Shown piece by piece: positions 1-5,340 of a DNA stretch of 8,147 nucleotides. The first letter of the stretch is position 1, and each line of letters opens with the position of its first letter. Where the stretch lies: positions 1 to 8,147 of the forward strand of contig CAZLPY010000047.1 in the NCBI GenBank assembly GCA_964561525.1, written 5' to 3'. Under the pieces are notes generated by a model. The model did not search any database, had not been told where the DNA came from, and saw only the letters and a list, made by a program, of their open reading frames with translations. The stretch is from CAZLPY01 sp964561525 (GTDB lineage Bacteria; Patescibacteriota; UBA1384; CAJBMM01). Position numbers and translations under genes: made by a program.

Positions 1-114
1 TGTTGTTAAACATCGCGGTTATTGGTGTTAGTAAGTGCTTGTTGTTAACCTCCGATGACGATTGAGTCGGGGGGGGTTATACACAGTAAAGCACTTTCGC
101 GCCTCGGTGTCAAT

Positions 115-156
115 CAAAAAATAAGCCGGCCAGGGGTCACAACCCCCGGTCGGCTT
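115..156 (-). terminator. Rho-independent terminator of the 165-473 membrane protein gene
   Basis: The arms at 123-136 and 143-156 pair at 12 of 14 positions around a six-base loop. Read on the minus strand, the stem is followed at once by a T-rich stretch (TTATTTTTTG). It starts nine bases beyond the stop codon of the minus-strand gene, the expected place for an intrinsic terminator. On the plus strand the bases after the stem are not T-rich, so it probably works in one direction only. Confidence 0.8.
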
Positions 157-164
157 TGAGTGAG

Positions 165-473
165 CTATCTTGCTCGAATTCTTTTTTCGTCCGCTAGCTC
201 CATACGCTCTTTTTGAAGACTAGCCCATTGCTCGGCGATCTCAAGCACGGCAGTTGCAACAGTCCACACAGCAAAGAGTGCCGTAGCTATGGTGAGTATC
301 ACGTCCACACTGCCCCAGTTTTTGCTCGTCAAGCTGAGGCTCAACGCTAGAACCGGCATGCCGAGTACCAGTAAGCTAAAGCTCCACAACCACGACTGGA
401 GGCGATCTTGCGTACTGCCACACGTGAAGAATACAAACGCAAGCACAACAGTGATAGCACCGGTTTCAAGCAT
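165..473 (-). CDS. Small three-helix membrane protein of unknown function
   Basis: The 102-residue product shows three hydrophobic stretches at about residues 5-18, 29-48 and 57-79. A charged, probably helical tail follows (residues 80-102, rich in E, K and R). No known family was recognised. The ATG at 473 is chosen over the TTG three bases upstream because AAGGA lies seven bases before the ATG. A promoter sits about 75 bases upstream (547-575) and a strong terminator lies just past the stop, so the gene looks monocistronic. The tail is amphipathic and might contact a partner in the cytoplasm, but nothing in the sequence names one. The organised promoter, ribosome site and terminator support a real gene. 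Confidence 0.72.
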   Translation of the reverse strand: MLETGAITVVLAFVFFTCGSTQDRLQSWLWSFSLLVLGMPVLALSLSLTSKNWGSVDVILTIATALFAVWTVATAVLEIAEQWASLQKERMELADEKRIRAR

Positions 474-546
474 CAATCTATCCTTGCTTAACGCTGAAGA
501 ATGGGCGTTAGTATGTGATGTTAATCTCCGACAGAAGTATATATTG

Positions 547-575
547 ATTATACCATTTTTGATAAATAAAGTAAA
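547..575 (-). promoter_or_regulatory. Sigma-70-type promoter for the 165-473 gene
   Basis: On the minus strand a -35 box TTTACT (570-575, four of six matches to TTGACA) is separated by exactly 17 bases from a perfect -10 box TATAAT (547-552). Transcription would begin near 540 and give a leader of about 65-70 bases before the ATG at 473. Confidence 0.7.
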
Positions 576-637
576 TAGTTGTTACTCTGCTGAAGTGAGG
601 TAGGACATCTCAATAATTGGTTTTAGATCGATGTTAA

Positions 638-666
638 GGCGCGGCCTGTAGTGTTAAAGCCGCGCC
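638..666. other. Perfect 8-bp stem-loop, possible terminator
   Basis: GGCGCGGC (638-645) and GCCGCGCC (659-666) are exact reverse complements around a 13-base loop. The hairpin lies about 60 bases past the stop of the minus-strand gene ending at 728. Neither side carries a proper T tract (the minus strand continues TTAACATCG), so termination is only a guess. Apart from this and the promoter at 547-575, the 474-727 stretch shows no gene. Confidence 0.4.
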
Positions 667-727
667 AATTTAAGTTCCCTTTTTCCAAACGAAGCGGTGT
701 CGGTCGTATTGATCAGCACCGCGTCTG

Positions 728-1237
728 TCATGCAGGCATCTTGGTTGCTGACCACACCTCAAAATGATCGAGTACCGCAGGCAGGTCACAAACGACCTTA
801 TCCACGAATTCGAGTAGGCCGTAAAACGTGGGTGTTGTGCAAGCTCGTGTATCGAGCGGACCGCAGTATCCCTCAGGGGTACTATTGTATTTTCCGTCAC
901 CCTCTTCGGGCAACTCGAGAAACACCGGTGTCGCTTGCTTACTATCGCACATGCGAAAGATCGCCTGTACCATGCGTCCGTCCGCAAGCTGCACCCAATC
1001 GATTTTAAACAGCCCCATCCTCATCTGACCAAGTATGGGGCCTCCCATGATCACTTCGATCGACCCTCCCCGTCCTTCGCGAGCTTCAGGATACCGATCG
1101 AGGATCTGCTGGAGTACGTAGACCGCCAGCTTGTAAACTGTTGTGCGAAATTGCTGCAGAGTCCCATGGATCTCATCTGATAGTGCCTTGGCCACTGCGG
1201 CCATCTCTTCGGGGCTGTGCGATGCCATATCCGACAT
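728..1237 (-). CDS. Hypothetical protein, 169 residues, GC-rich gene
   Basis: No family was recognised. The N-terminal third (residues 9-47) looks helical. The middle (about 60-110) alternates hydrophobic residues and glycines in a way typical of beta-rich domains, for example VIMGGPILGQMRMGLFKIDW. There is no signal peptide or membrane segment, so it is probably cytoplasmic. The start at 1237 is chosen because GAGAGG lies seven bases upstream; ATGs further upstream lack such a site, and an in-frame ATG at 1228 is a weaker alternative. Sampled lines are 53-57% G+C, clearly above the nearby reverse transcriptase and similar to the DGR target, which may mark a separate origin. A duplicated promoter/operator repeat precedes it. 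No VR-like sequence is present at its end. Confidence 0.72.
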   Translation of the reverse strand: MSDMASHSPEEMAAVAKALSDEIHGTLQQFRTTVYKLAVYVLQQILDRYPEAREGRGGSIEVIMGGPILGQMRMGLFKIDWVQLADGRMVQAIFRMCDSKQATPVFLELPEEGDGKYNSTPEGYCGPLDTRACTTPTFYGLLEFVDKVVCDLPAVLDHFEVWSATKMPA

Positions 1238-1282
1238 AGAGTTACCTCTCTCGAATGTGATAGGTACGTCCCTCTTGAGTAC

Positions 1283-1311
1283 ACTATAGCACATAGTTCG
1301 CCTCTGGCGGA
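1283..1311 (-). promoter_or_regulatory. Proximal extended -10 promoter with palindromic operator
   Basis: Read on the minus strand, TGC-TATAGT (-10 at 1283-1288) forms an extended -10 element with five of six consensus bases. No -35 box is found 16-18 bases upstream. Instead the palindrome CGCC-aga-GGCG (core 1299-1309) lies there. The predicted start near 1276 gives a leader of about 40 bases to the gene at 1237. A regulator binding the palindrome could activate or block this promoter. Confidence 0.5.
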
Positions 1312-1315
1312 TGTA
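1285..1315 (-). repeat. 31-bp promoter-associated direct repeat, copy 1
   Basis: This 31-bp unit is identical to the unit at 1337-1367, with a 52-bp period. Similarity continues with a few mismatches into the shared CTAA just downstream. Each unit contains the CGCC/GGCG palindrome and the first bases of an extended -10 element. Confidence 0.9.
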
Positions 1316-1334
1316 GTGCTAATTTACTTTGGTA

Positions 1335-1363
1335 AATATAGCACATAGTTCGCCTCTGGCGGA
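1335..1363 (-). promoter_or_regulatory. Distal extended -10 promoter with the same palindrome
   Basis: The second repeat copy gives TGC-TATATT on the minus strand (-10 at 1335-1340, five of six consensus bases), again with no -35 box and with the palindrome core at 1351-1361. Between the two copies lies a short perfect inverted repeat, TTTAC/GTAAA (1323-1336). Whether this copy is an active promoter or only an extra binding site cannot be told from sequence. Confidence 0.42.
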
Positions 1364-1367
1364 TGTA
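1337..1367 (-). repeat. 31-bp promoter-associated direct repeat, copy 2
   Basis: Exact copy of 1285-1315, 52 bp further from the 728-1237 gene. The two copies leave 21 bases of unrelated spacer. Perfect identity suggests a recent duplication or strong selection on both binding sites. Confidence 0.9.
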
Positions 1368-1410
1368 ATACTAAGTGCTGCGAGCATTAGGCTATAGGCA
1401 CTATACCAAT

Positions 1411-1451
1411 TTTTCCACAAAAAATAACCACCGCACGGTGGCACTTTTTTG
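1411..1451 (-). terminator. Bidirectional terminator after the GIY-YIG gene
   Basis: CCACCG (1428-1433) and CGGTGG (1436-1441) form a GC-rich stem. On the minus strand it is followed by TTATTTTTTG, and on the plus strand by CACTTTTTTG, so it can stop transcription both ways. It lies just under 60 bases past the stop of the minus-strand gene at 1499 and separates it from the promoter repeats of the next gene. Confidence 0.75.
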
Positions 1452-1498
1452 TTTTGGTCTAGCTTAATCAGAGCTCCGCTCACCCGCAAAACTATCCA

Positions 1499-1735
1499 TC
1501 AAATTAAATGTTTATTTCGGAATGCCTGGCCAGAACCAGATTTGAGATATTTTTCGAATATCACTGCCTGATTTTTTGTTGGAAAAGCACAATAAAAGAC
1601 CAGCTTTACTGGTCGTCTTGCTTTGGTCGATAATACGCCGCCTTCATTGTGTTTGACTACACGCTCTTTGACATCATCGGCAATTCCTGTGTAATAATCG
1701 CCATTATCAAGCCGAAGGAGATATACATAATGCAT
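1499..1735 (-). CDS. Short GIY-YIG family endonuclease
   Basis: The 78-residue product is a whole GIY-YIG domain with nothing added. YVY (residues 3-5) and YTG (15-17) stand for the two name motifs. R25 with H29 and N30 matches the conserved R..xxHN segment, TKARRPVKLV (37-46) is the usual third block, and E61 in IFEKYLK is the expected metal-binding glutamate. The family cleaves DNA with one divalent metal; short stand-alone members like this (UPF0213/UvrC-N-like) are common, notably in CPR genomes, and their cellular role is not settled. All catalytic positions appear intact. No ribosome site precedes the ATG, but an extended -10 element sits nine bases upstream, suggesting an almost leaderless mRNA. 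Confidence 0.9.
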   Translation of the reverse strand: MHYVYLLRLDNGDYYTGIADDVKERVVKHNEGGVLSTKARRPVKLVFYCAFPTKNQAVIFEKYLKSGSGQAFRNKHLI

Positions 1736-1744
1736 TATTAAGAT

Positions 1745-1753
1745 TTTATAGCA
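1745..1753 (-). promoter_or_regulatory. Extended -10 promoter giving a near-leaderless GIY-YIG mRNA
   Basis: TGC-TATAAA on the minus strand (-10 at 1745-1750) ends nine bases before the ATG at 1735. Transcription would start only two or three bases before the start codon. No -35 match is visible. The element overlaps the left arm of the stem-loop at 1751-1779. Confidence 0.45.
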
Positions 1754-1866
1754 ACCCGTCGCATAAAGCTATGGGTTGCACCTTTCGCCGTGACTGCAGT
1801 AGCAACATCCAAAAAATATACTTTTCATGTTGAATGGCTTGCCACCTGAAGCCTTGGCGAAAGGTG
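1751..1866. repeat. Two adjoining inverted repeats
   Basis: GCAACCC (1751-1757) pairs with GGGTTGC (1773-1779); the next two positions extend the stem with one G-T pair. Directly beside it CACCTTTCGCC (1779-1789) is an exact 11-base inverted match to GGCGAAAGGTG (1856-1866), 66 bases apart. The two structures share base 1779. This could be a folded RNA leader, a remnant of element ends, or a pair of binding sites; none can be chosen from sequence. No target-site duplication was seen. Confidence 0.55.
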
Positions 1867-1986
1867 GTGGACCAGAGCTTAAAATTTTGGAACACCTTTA
1901 TTGAATATGTCCTGGAGTGGTACCCAAAATTGAAGCAAATCTACGGCGATTCCGACTCAGAAAGCGACATCAATCGCTCTGATTAG
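1834..1986 (+). CDS. Possible 50-residue protein (doubtful)
   Basis: An ATG at 1834 opens 50 codons to TAG at 1984-1986. The product begins with a basic stretch, has a plausible amphipathic helix (residues 12-38, with W20, F24, W30) and ends in an acidic tail (DSDSESD). It has no ribosome site, and a stop codon lies immediately before the ATG. GTG at 1864, preceded by GAAAGG-like sequence, is an alternative start. Its stop overlaps by two bases the stop of the convergent XRE gene. It might be a decayed gene fragment. It is listed because it is the only coding candidate between 1736 and 1982. Confidence 0.25.
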   Translation: MACHLKPWRKVVDQSLKFWNTFIEYVLEWYPKLKQIYGDSDSESDINRSD

Positions 1987-2204
1987 CGTATATCCAAAGA
2001 CTTAAGGCCCAGTACCTTCATAATCCGATACAGCTTTTGAAAGGTGAGGTTTCCCTCGCCACGTTCAATAATCGAATAATAATTCGCGTTAATTATTTTC
2101 GTCTTAGCAGCAACTTGTACTTGAGTAAGACCGAGCTTTTCCCGAGCTTCCCTCAAGTCGTCGCCAAGCTTCTTACGAGCGATTTCATCATCTTTGGTAT
2201 TCAT
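1983..2204 (-). CDS. XRE-family helix-turn-helix regulator
   Basis: The 73-residue product is essentially one lambda-repressor-like HTH domain (about residues 13-70): LGDDLREAREKLGLTQVQVA supplies helices one and two, and the recognition helix runs through ANYYSIIERGEGN. The last helices contain LYRIMKVLGLKSLDI. Such small proteins bind operators as dimers and commonly repress their own or a neighbouring gene. The ATG at 2204 is the first plausible start after the shared upstream region; the longer frame upstream would run through the neighbour's promoter. There is no ribosome site, but an extended -10 element ends eight bases before the ATG. It is divergent from the PLD operon (70 bp between starts), which makes that operon a likely target. 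Confidence 0.85.
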   Translation of the reverse strand: MNTKDDEIARKKLGDDLREAREKLGLTQVQVAAKTKIINANYYSIIERGEGNLTFQKLYRIMKVLGLKSLDIR

Positions 2205-2212
2205 ATACGCAT

Positions 2213-2221
2213 AGTTTACCA
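2213..2221 (-). promoter_or_regulatory. Extended -10 promoter of the XRE gene, near-leaderless
   Basis: TGG-TAAACT on the minus strand (-10 at 2213-2218) ends eight bases before the ATG at 2204. No convincing -35 box is present. The layout matches that of the GIY-YIG gene. On the other strand TTGACA occurs at 2236-2241, but without a good -10 box, so the PLD operon promoter is not resolved. Confidence 0.4.
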
Positions 2222-2274
2222 GAAAATGCCCATATTTGACAGATCCACGAGGGCTTAACCCATTTAGGAGGAAT

Positions 2275-2997
2275 ATGTTAACAAAAACCCACCCGGCAAG
2301 TGTCCATGTCAGGGATAAGAGCAATAATTGGATTCCCCGCGAGCCAATTCCAGTTGAGAAGAACTTATATAACGAAACTACCTTTTACCCCGCTTTTACC
2401 AGGGATATGCTCGAGGCAAAGCGAGAGATCGTGATCTATAGTCCCTTTGTATCGAAGTACCGATCAGACACCTTCAACCGGATCATGTACAAGTTTAAAG
2501 ATACCAACGTCGCTATCTTTATCTTTACTCGCTCACTCGACGAATATGAACTCAGCCAAAGAAAGCAGGCCGAGGCTGTTTTGAGTCATTACGAAGAGAT
2601 GGGTGCCTCTATCTATTATCTCAACGGCTCAATCCATGAGAAGGTGGCAGTAATTGATCGGGAAATTCTGTGGGAAGGGAGCCTGAACATCCTTTCCCAG
2701 CGGACCAGTCGTGAAATGATGCGCAGAATCACCGATCAGAGTTCAGCTATGCAGGTAATGAGCTACTTGGGGCTTAATCGGTTGTTAGCAGAAGGCTATC
2801 GGGCAAAATATGAACGGCTCTACCGGAGTTTGATGGAAGGAATCAGACCAAAGCGAAGATTCCCCTTACGCTTTGCAATCTTCAGCTTAGTGGCAGTAAT
2901 AGGGGCGTGGTGGTTATTCCATACTTTATCGGATATGATACCCTTAAAAGTTGTCACAGCGCTGTTGCACACTCTTGCAACGACACAACCTCGTTAA
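2275..2997 (+). CDS. Membrane-anchored phospholipase D-family protein (single HKD)
   Basis: The 240-residue product carries one HKD motif: H121-x-K123-x4-D128, followed by G135, S136 and N138. The fold before it matches the PLD pattern, with IVIYSPFVS (52-60), a strand AIFIFTRS (80-87) and a second strand ASIYYLNG (111-118). Single-HKD members act as dimers that build one active site, and include nucleases as well as lipid hydrolases; the substrate here is unknown. A basic patch (RPKRRFPLR, 191-199) precedes one transmembrane helix (about 198-219), placing the catalytic domain probably in the cytoplasm. ATG 2275 follows AGGAGG (2266-2271) at the short distance of three bases. The stop lies eight bases before the next gene, indicating an operon. 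Confidence 0.85.
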   Translation: MLTKTHPASVHVRDKSNNWIPREPIPVEKNLYNETTFYPAFTRDMLEAKREIVIYSPFVSKYRSDTFNRIMYKFKDTNVAIFIFTRSLDEYELSQRKQAEAVLSHYEEMGASIYYLNGSIHEKVAVIDREILWEGSLNILSQRTSREMMRRITDQSSAMQVMSYLGLNRLLAEGYRAKYERLYRSLMEGIRPKRRFPLRFAIFSLVAVIGAWWLFHTLSDMIPLKVVTALLHTLATTQPR

Positions 2998-3005
2998 GGA
3001 TATTT

Positions 3006-3686
3006 ATGAAAAATTCATCCAAACCCGAAAAGTTTAGTCCAGATCTGCCAGAGCCTACTGACGAGCAGATTAAAGCTGTTGCAAAGATGGCGAAGGAAAA
3101 GCATGGTATTGAGGTGCCAAAAAACGATGCCAGGAAGCTTGCAGCTTTAATTGCCGAGCTGAGTTGGTGGATAAACCTGGATGACGACTCTACGTACTCC
3201 TCACGGACAGTTAGTGATGAACAGATCGCTGAGCTGAAGGGTCTTATGATACAGGAATTTGGGAAAGAAGTAACCGATCCTGAAGCACAAAAGATGGCTC
3301 GCGGCCTGCTAACAATTGTGCCCTATAAGGAAAAACAGCGCTTATCTGAGGAAATACGGGCAGTACTGGTTACCCATCGAGAAGTTGTGCCAAATTCTGA
3401 TGTTGAAGAAAAGACTGCCGAGTTGTTTAAGCTGCAATACGATATTGAGCTAACGCATGACCAGCTTTGGCAGATTGTCCAATTCTTATCGCGAACACTC
3501 TGGTATGAGGAAGGTTTGGATAAATCGTTAGGAAAATGTCTGGATGATCTCCTTGTAATCGCAGATAAGCAAAAACGGGGAAAGAAAGTTTCAGGGGTAG
3601 AGTTGCATGAAAAAATCACGCAAGCTGTTGATATGACTGCACAAAAATTAACCTATAATGAGATCGACCGAGTTAGTCAAAAGTAG
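3006..3686 (+). CDS. Helical protein with three copies of a ~35-residue repeat
   Basis: The 226-residue product has no membrane segment or signal peptide. Three segments line up: residues 18-56 (DEQIKAVAKMAKEKHGIEV), 70-105 (DEQIAELKGLMIQEFGKEV) and 131-166 (DVEEKTAELFKLQYDIELT). Each has a helix, a short turn ending in (G/D)(I/K)E(V/L), then a second helix ending in LSWW, LLTI or LSRTLWY. Spacing of 52-61 residues suggests tandem two-helix modules, followed by a longer helical tail (170-226). I recall similar EFG-E-(V/L) helical modules in CPR hypothetical proteins but cannot name a family. AAGGA lies just upstream of the ATG at 3006. Eight bases separate it from the PLD gene, so the two are co-transcribed and may act together. 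Confidence 0.8.
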   Translation: MKNSSKPEKFSPDLPEPTDEQIKAVAKMAKEKHGIEVPKNDARKLAALIAELSWWINLDDDSTYSSRTVSDEQIAELKGLMIQEFGKEVTDPEAQKMARGLLTIVPYKEKQRLSEEIRAVLVTHREVVPNSDVEEKTAELFKLQYDIELTHDQLWQIVQFLSRTLWYEEGLDKSLGKCLDDLLVIADKQKRGKKVSGVELHEKITQAVDMTAQKLTYNEIDRVSQK

Positions 3687-3759
3687 TCTGACGATGCTCT
3701 ATAATCGATCTTAATAAAATAAGAAGGGTAGCACCAAATCCCCTATCCATCCTAGATAC

Positions 3760-3787
3760 TACAAGCTGTCTGTGGATACAAGCTGTC
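3760..3787 (+). promoter_or_regulatory. Direct-repeat operator before the second XRE gene
   Basis: TACAAGCTGTC occurs at 3760-3770 and again at 3777-3787, an exact 11-bp direct repeat with a 17-bp period, ending 22 bases before the XRE start codon at 3810. Small XRE regulators often bind paired sites in their own control region. A TATAAT hexamer at 3700-3705 is the best -10 candidate upstream, without a clear -35 box. The 3687-3809 stretch otherwise shows nothing. Confidence 0.5.
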
Positions 3788-3809
3788 AGCGAGCATACCC
3801 TTATGGTGT

Positions 3810-4052
3810 ATGGCGAAACAGCATCAATGGGAGTTTTTATCGAGCTTCGGAAAGCGAGTAGCCGAATTAAGAAGAGAAAAAGGCCTAACCCAAGAAGCGC
3901 TAGCTGATGCGGCCAATCTCCATCGCACCTATATCGGCTTTATCGAGCAGGGTAAACGCGACCCAACAATTGGCAATATTTCTCAAATTGCAAAAGCTTT
4001 GGGCGTCAGTCTCAAAGAGCTGTTTGAGGTTTTTACACATAGCAATAAATAA
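3810..4052 (+). CDS. XRE-family helix-turn-helix regulator
   Basis: The 80-residue product is a textbook XRE/Cro-C1 domain: FGKRVAELRREKGLTQEALA (13-32), recognition helix near NLHRTYIGFIEQGKRDPTIG (36-55), then ISQIAKALGVSLKELFE (57-73). The IEQGKRDPT block is the usual conserved turn after the recognition helix. It resembles the controller proteins of restriction systems, but no restriction genes are present. No ribosome site precedes ATG 3810; a nearby ATG at 3803 is out of frame. The gene ends six bases before the stop of the convergent reverse transcriptase gene, with no room for a terminator between them. Control of the DGR by this protein is possible but unproven. Confidence 0.88.
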   Translation: MAKQHQWEFLSSFGKRVAELRREKGLTQEALADAANLHRTYIGFIEQGKRDPTIGNISQIAKALGVSLKELFEVFTHSNK

Positions 4053-4058
4053 GCGTTG

Positions 4059-5012
4059 TTACTCTAGTATTTCACTTAAGATCCAATTATAGTGCTGCTT
4101 GGTCTTTTCGTTGCTATGATGGCCGACCAAACCATAGTAACTNNNNNNNNNNTTCCGATCTGCCCGCTGCCAATTTCGCTTTTTAAGCCGCCTACCGTGC
4201 GGAAAGATCTCTACTCCTAAAAAATGGATGCCGTGTTTTGTTTTACAGATAATGTCATTTTTTGGGTTAATTCGAAGCGAAAGTGTTGTTTCTAAGAACT
4301 GGATAATCTCCTGACGATCTGCCTGTAATACGTCCTTATCTCTAGTTATTACCAAAAAATCATCGCCGTATCTCAAATACGCCAAAGGTTTTAGCGTATA
4401 CTTCATAAATCGATCAAATTCGTTCAGGTAGATATTGGAAAATATCTGACTGGTCAGGTTGCCGATTGGGATGCCGACTTCAGGGTTACCGGGCAGGCTA
4501 TAGCTTTCGATAATCCGCTCAAGTAAATACAGAGCGGTCGGATCGGTAATCCGGCGCTTCAGAATTTGAAGGAGTGTGCTCTTGTTCACACCGTCAAAGA
4601 ACTTGGTTATATCTGAACGCCACACGTAACAGTCAGGATATTTAGCTAAAAAATCTTGGGATCGCTTAATGGCTTTAACCAAACCCTTCTCTTTGCGACA
4701 AGACCAAGCATCATAAATAAAGGTTTTGTCATAGATCGGAACCAAGTAGTCGTAGAGTAGTCGATGCACTACTCTGTCTCGCACGTGGGCCACGGCGATC
4801 TCACGTCGCTTATTATCGGTGACCGTAAACCTCTGGTAAGCCCCGTGCTTATATGCTAAAGTGCCGATGTCCTCATACAGCTTGTAGAGCTGTTTTTCGA
4901 GTGTATACGAAAAACGGTCGATTTCTCTTGAGGGCTTTTTTCCTCGTCGAAACCGATACCAGCTCCGCCACAAGGCAGATAAACTCATATCTATGGATGC
5001 AACACTACCCAT
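4059..5012 (-). CDS. DGR reverse transcriptase (interrupted by an assembly gap)
   Basis: This enzyme copies the TR transcript into cDNA with errors at adenines. The frame codes for about 317 residues including four unknown ones. Seen in order: the N-terminal block LWRSWYRFRRGKKP (14-27); DRVVHRLLYDYLVPIYDKTF (79-98); motif A RSDITKFFD with catalytic D134; the DGR-diagnostic GIPIGNLTSQIFSN (180-193), where group II intron enzymes have a different block; and YGDD with catalytic D217-D218. The end (SYYGLVGHHSN) matches DGR enzyme C-termini. There is no maturase or endonuclease domain. The ATG at 5012 and another at 4988 are both possible; neither has a good ribosome site. The first start overlaps avd head to head by 20 bases. 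Ten Ns at 4143-4152 hide part of the thumb region. Confidence 0.95.
   Translation of the reverse strand: MGSVASIDMSLSALWRSWYRFRRGKKPSREIDRFSYTLEKQLYKLYEDIGTLAYKHGAYQRFTVTDNKRREIAVAHVRDRVVHRLLYDYLVPIYDKTFIYDAWSCRKEKGLVKAIKRSQDFLAKYPDCYVWRSDITKFFDGVNKSTLLQILKRRITDPTALYLLERIIESYSLPGNPEVGIPIGNLTSQIFSNIYLNEFDRFMKYTLKPLAYLRYGDDFLVITRDKDVLQADRQEIIQFLETTLSLRINPKNDIICKTKHGIHFLGVEIFPHGRRLKKRNWQRADRXXXXSYYGLVGHHSNEKTKQHYNWILSEILE
4143..4152. other. Assembly gap (10 N) inside the reverse transcriptase gene
   Basis: Ten unknown bases interrupt the gene. The reading frame is the same and sensible on both sides. DGR enzymes usually have more than four residues between the KKRN-like block and the SYYG-like block, so the true gap is probably longer and ten Ns a placeholder. 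Confidence 0.95.
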
Positions 5013-5340
5013 TATTAATAGAACCTACGAAGCCTATAAATTGATCGTGGATATTGATAATCACCTCGAAAAACGCTGGCGCTATTCGCTTGGCCAAAAC
5101 TTGGAAACAACCGTCCTTGAGTGCATCAATGACTTGGTGATGGCCAAAAATGCTCCCAAATCAATGAAAATGACCTATTTGCTCAGGGCAGGAGGGCGGC
5201 TGGAGATTGTTACCCTCCAGTTACGCCTCCTGCTTGAGCTTGATCTAGCCAACGAAACCAAAACCTTTCAGGTTCAGGCGAAGCTTGCCGAAACCGGCAG
5301 GATGCTTGGCGGATGGCTTAAATCGCTTTCCAGCACATAA
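4993..5340 (+). CDS. avd: Avd-like four-helix-bundle DGR accessory protein
   Basis: The 115-residue product fits the Avd family (the Bordetella phage protein has 128 residues), which forms a pentameric barrel that binds the reverse transcriptase and TR RNA and is required for mutagenic homing. Four predicted helices lie at about 6-24, 30-53, 58-84 and 87-112. Family-typical blocks are YKLIVDIDNHLEK (15-27), YSLGQNLETTVLECINDLV (31-49) and a basic, leucine-rich segment around YLLRAGGRLEIVTLQLRLLL (62-81). The ribosome site before ATG 4993 is poor. The gene runs against rt and TR: its start overlaps the predicted rt start, and its TAA (5338-5340) ends on the first TR base. It therefore lies antisense to the whole TR-rt interval. 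Confidence 0.92.
   Translation: MDATLPIINRTYEAYKLIVDIDNHLEKRWRYSLGQNLETTVLECINDLVMAKNAPKSMKMTYLLRAGGRLEIVTLQLRLLLELDLANETKTFQVQAKLAETGRMLGGWLKSLSST

Noticed and set aside
1..48. Repeated TGTTGTTAA at 1-9 and 40-48
   Set aside because: Nine low-complexity bases in two copies with no linked feature are not enough for an operator or attachment site.
3..65. Frame open from the window edge, ending in TGA at 63-65, as a possible gene tail
   Set aside because: Only 20 codons are visible with no recognisable motif, and a run this long occurs by chance; the sequence left of the window is needed.
289..603. Plus-strand open frame
   Set aside because: Antisense to the small membrane protein gene and its promoter, without a ribosome site.
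1285..1367. CRISPR array
   Set aside because: Only two copies of the repeat with one 21-base spacer, each holding promoter elements; no further units or cas genes.
3803..3811. Earlier ATG for the second XRE gene
   Set aside because: It is seven bases upstream and therefore out of frame.
4059..5012. Group II intron or retron reverse transcriptase
   Set aside because: The IGNLTSQ block, lack of maturase and endonuclease domains, and the TR/VR and Avd partners identify a DGR enzyme; no intron RNA domains or msr/msd structure were seen.
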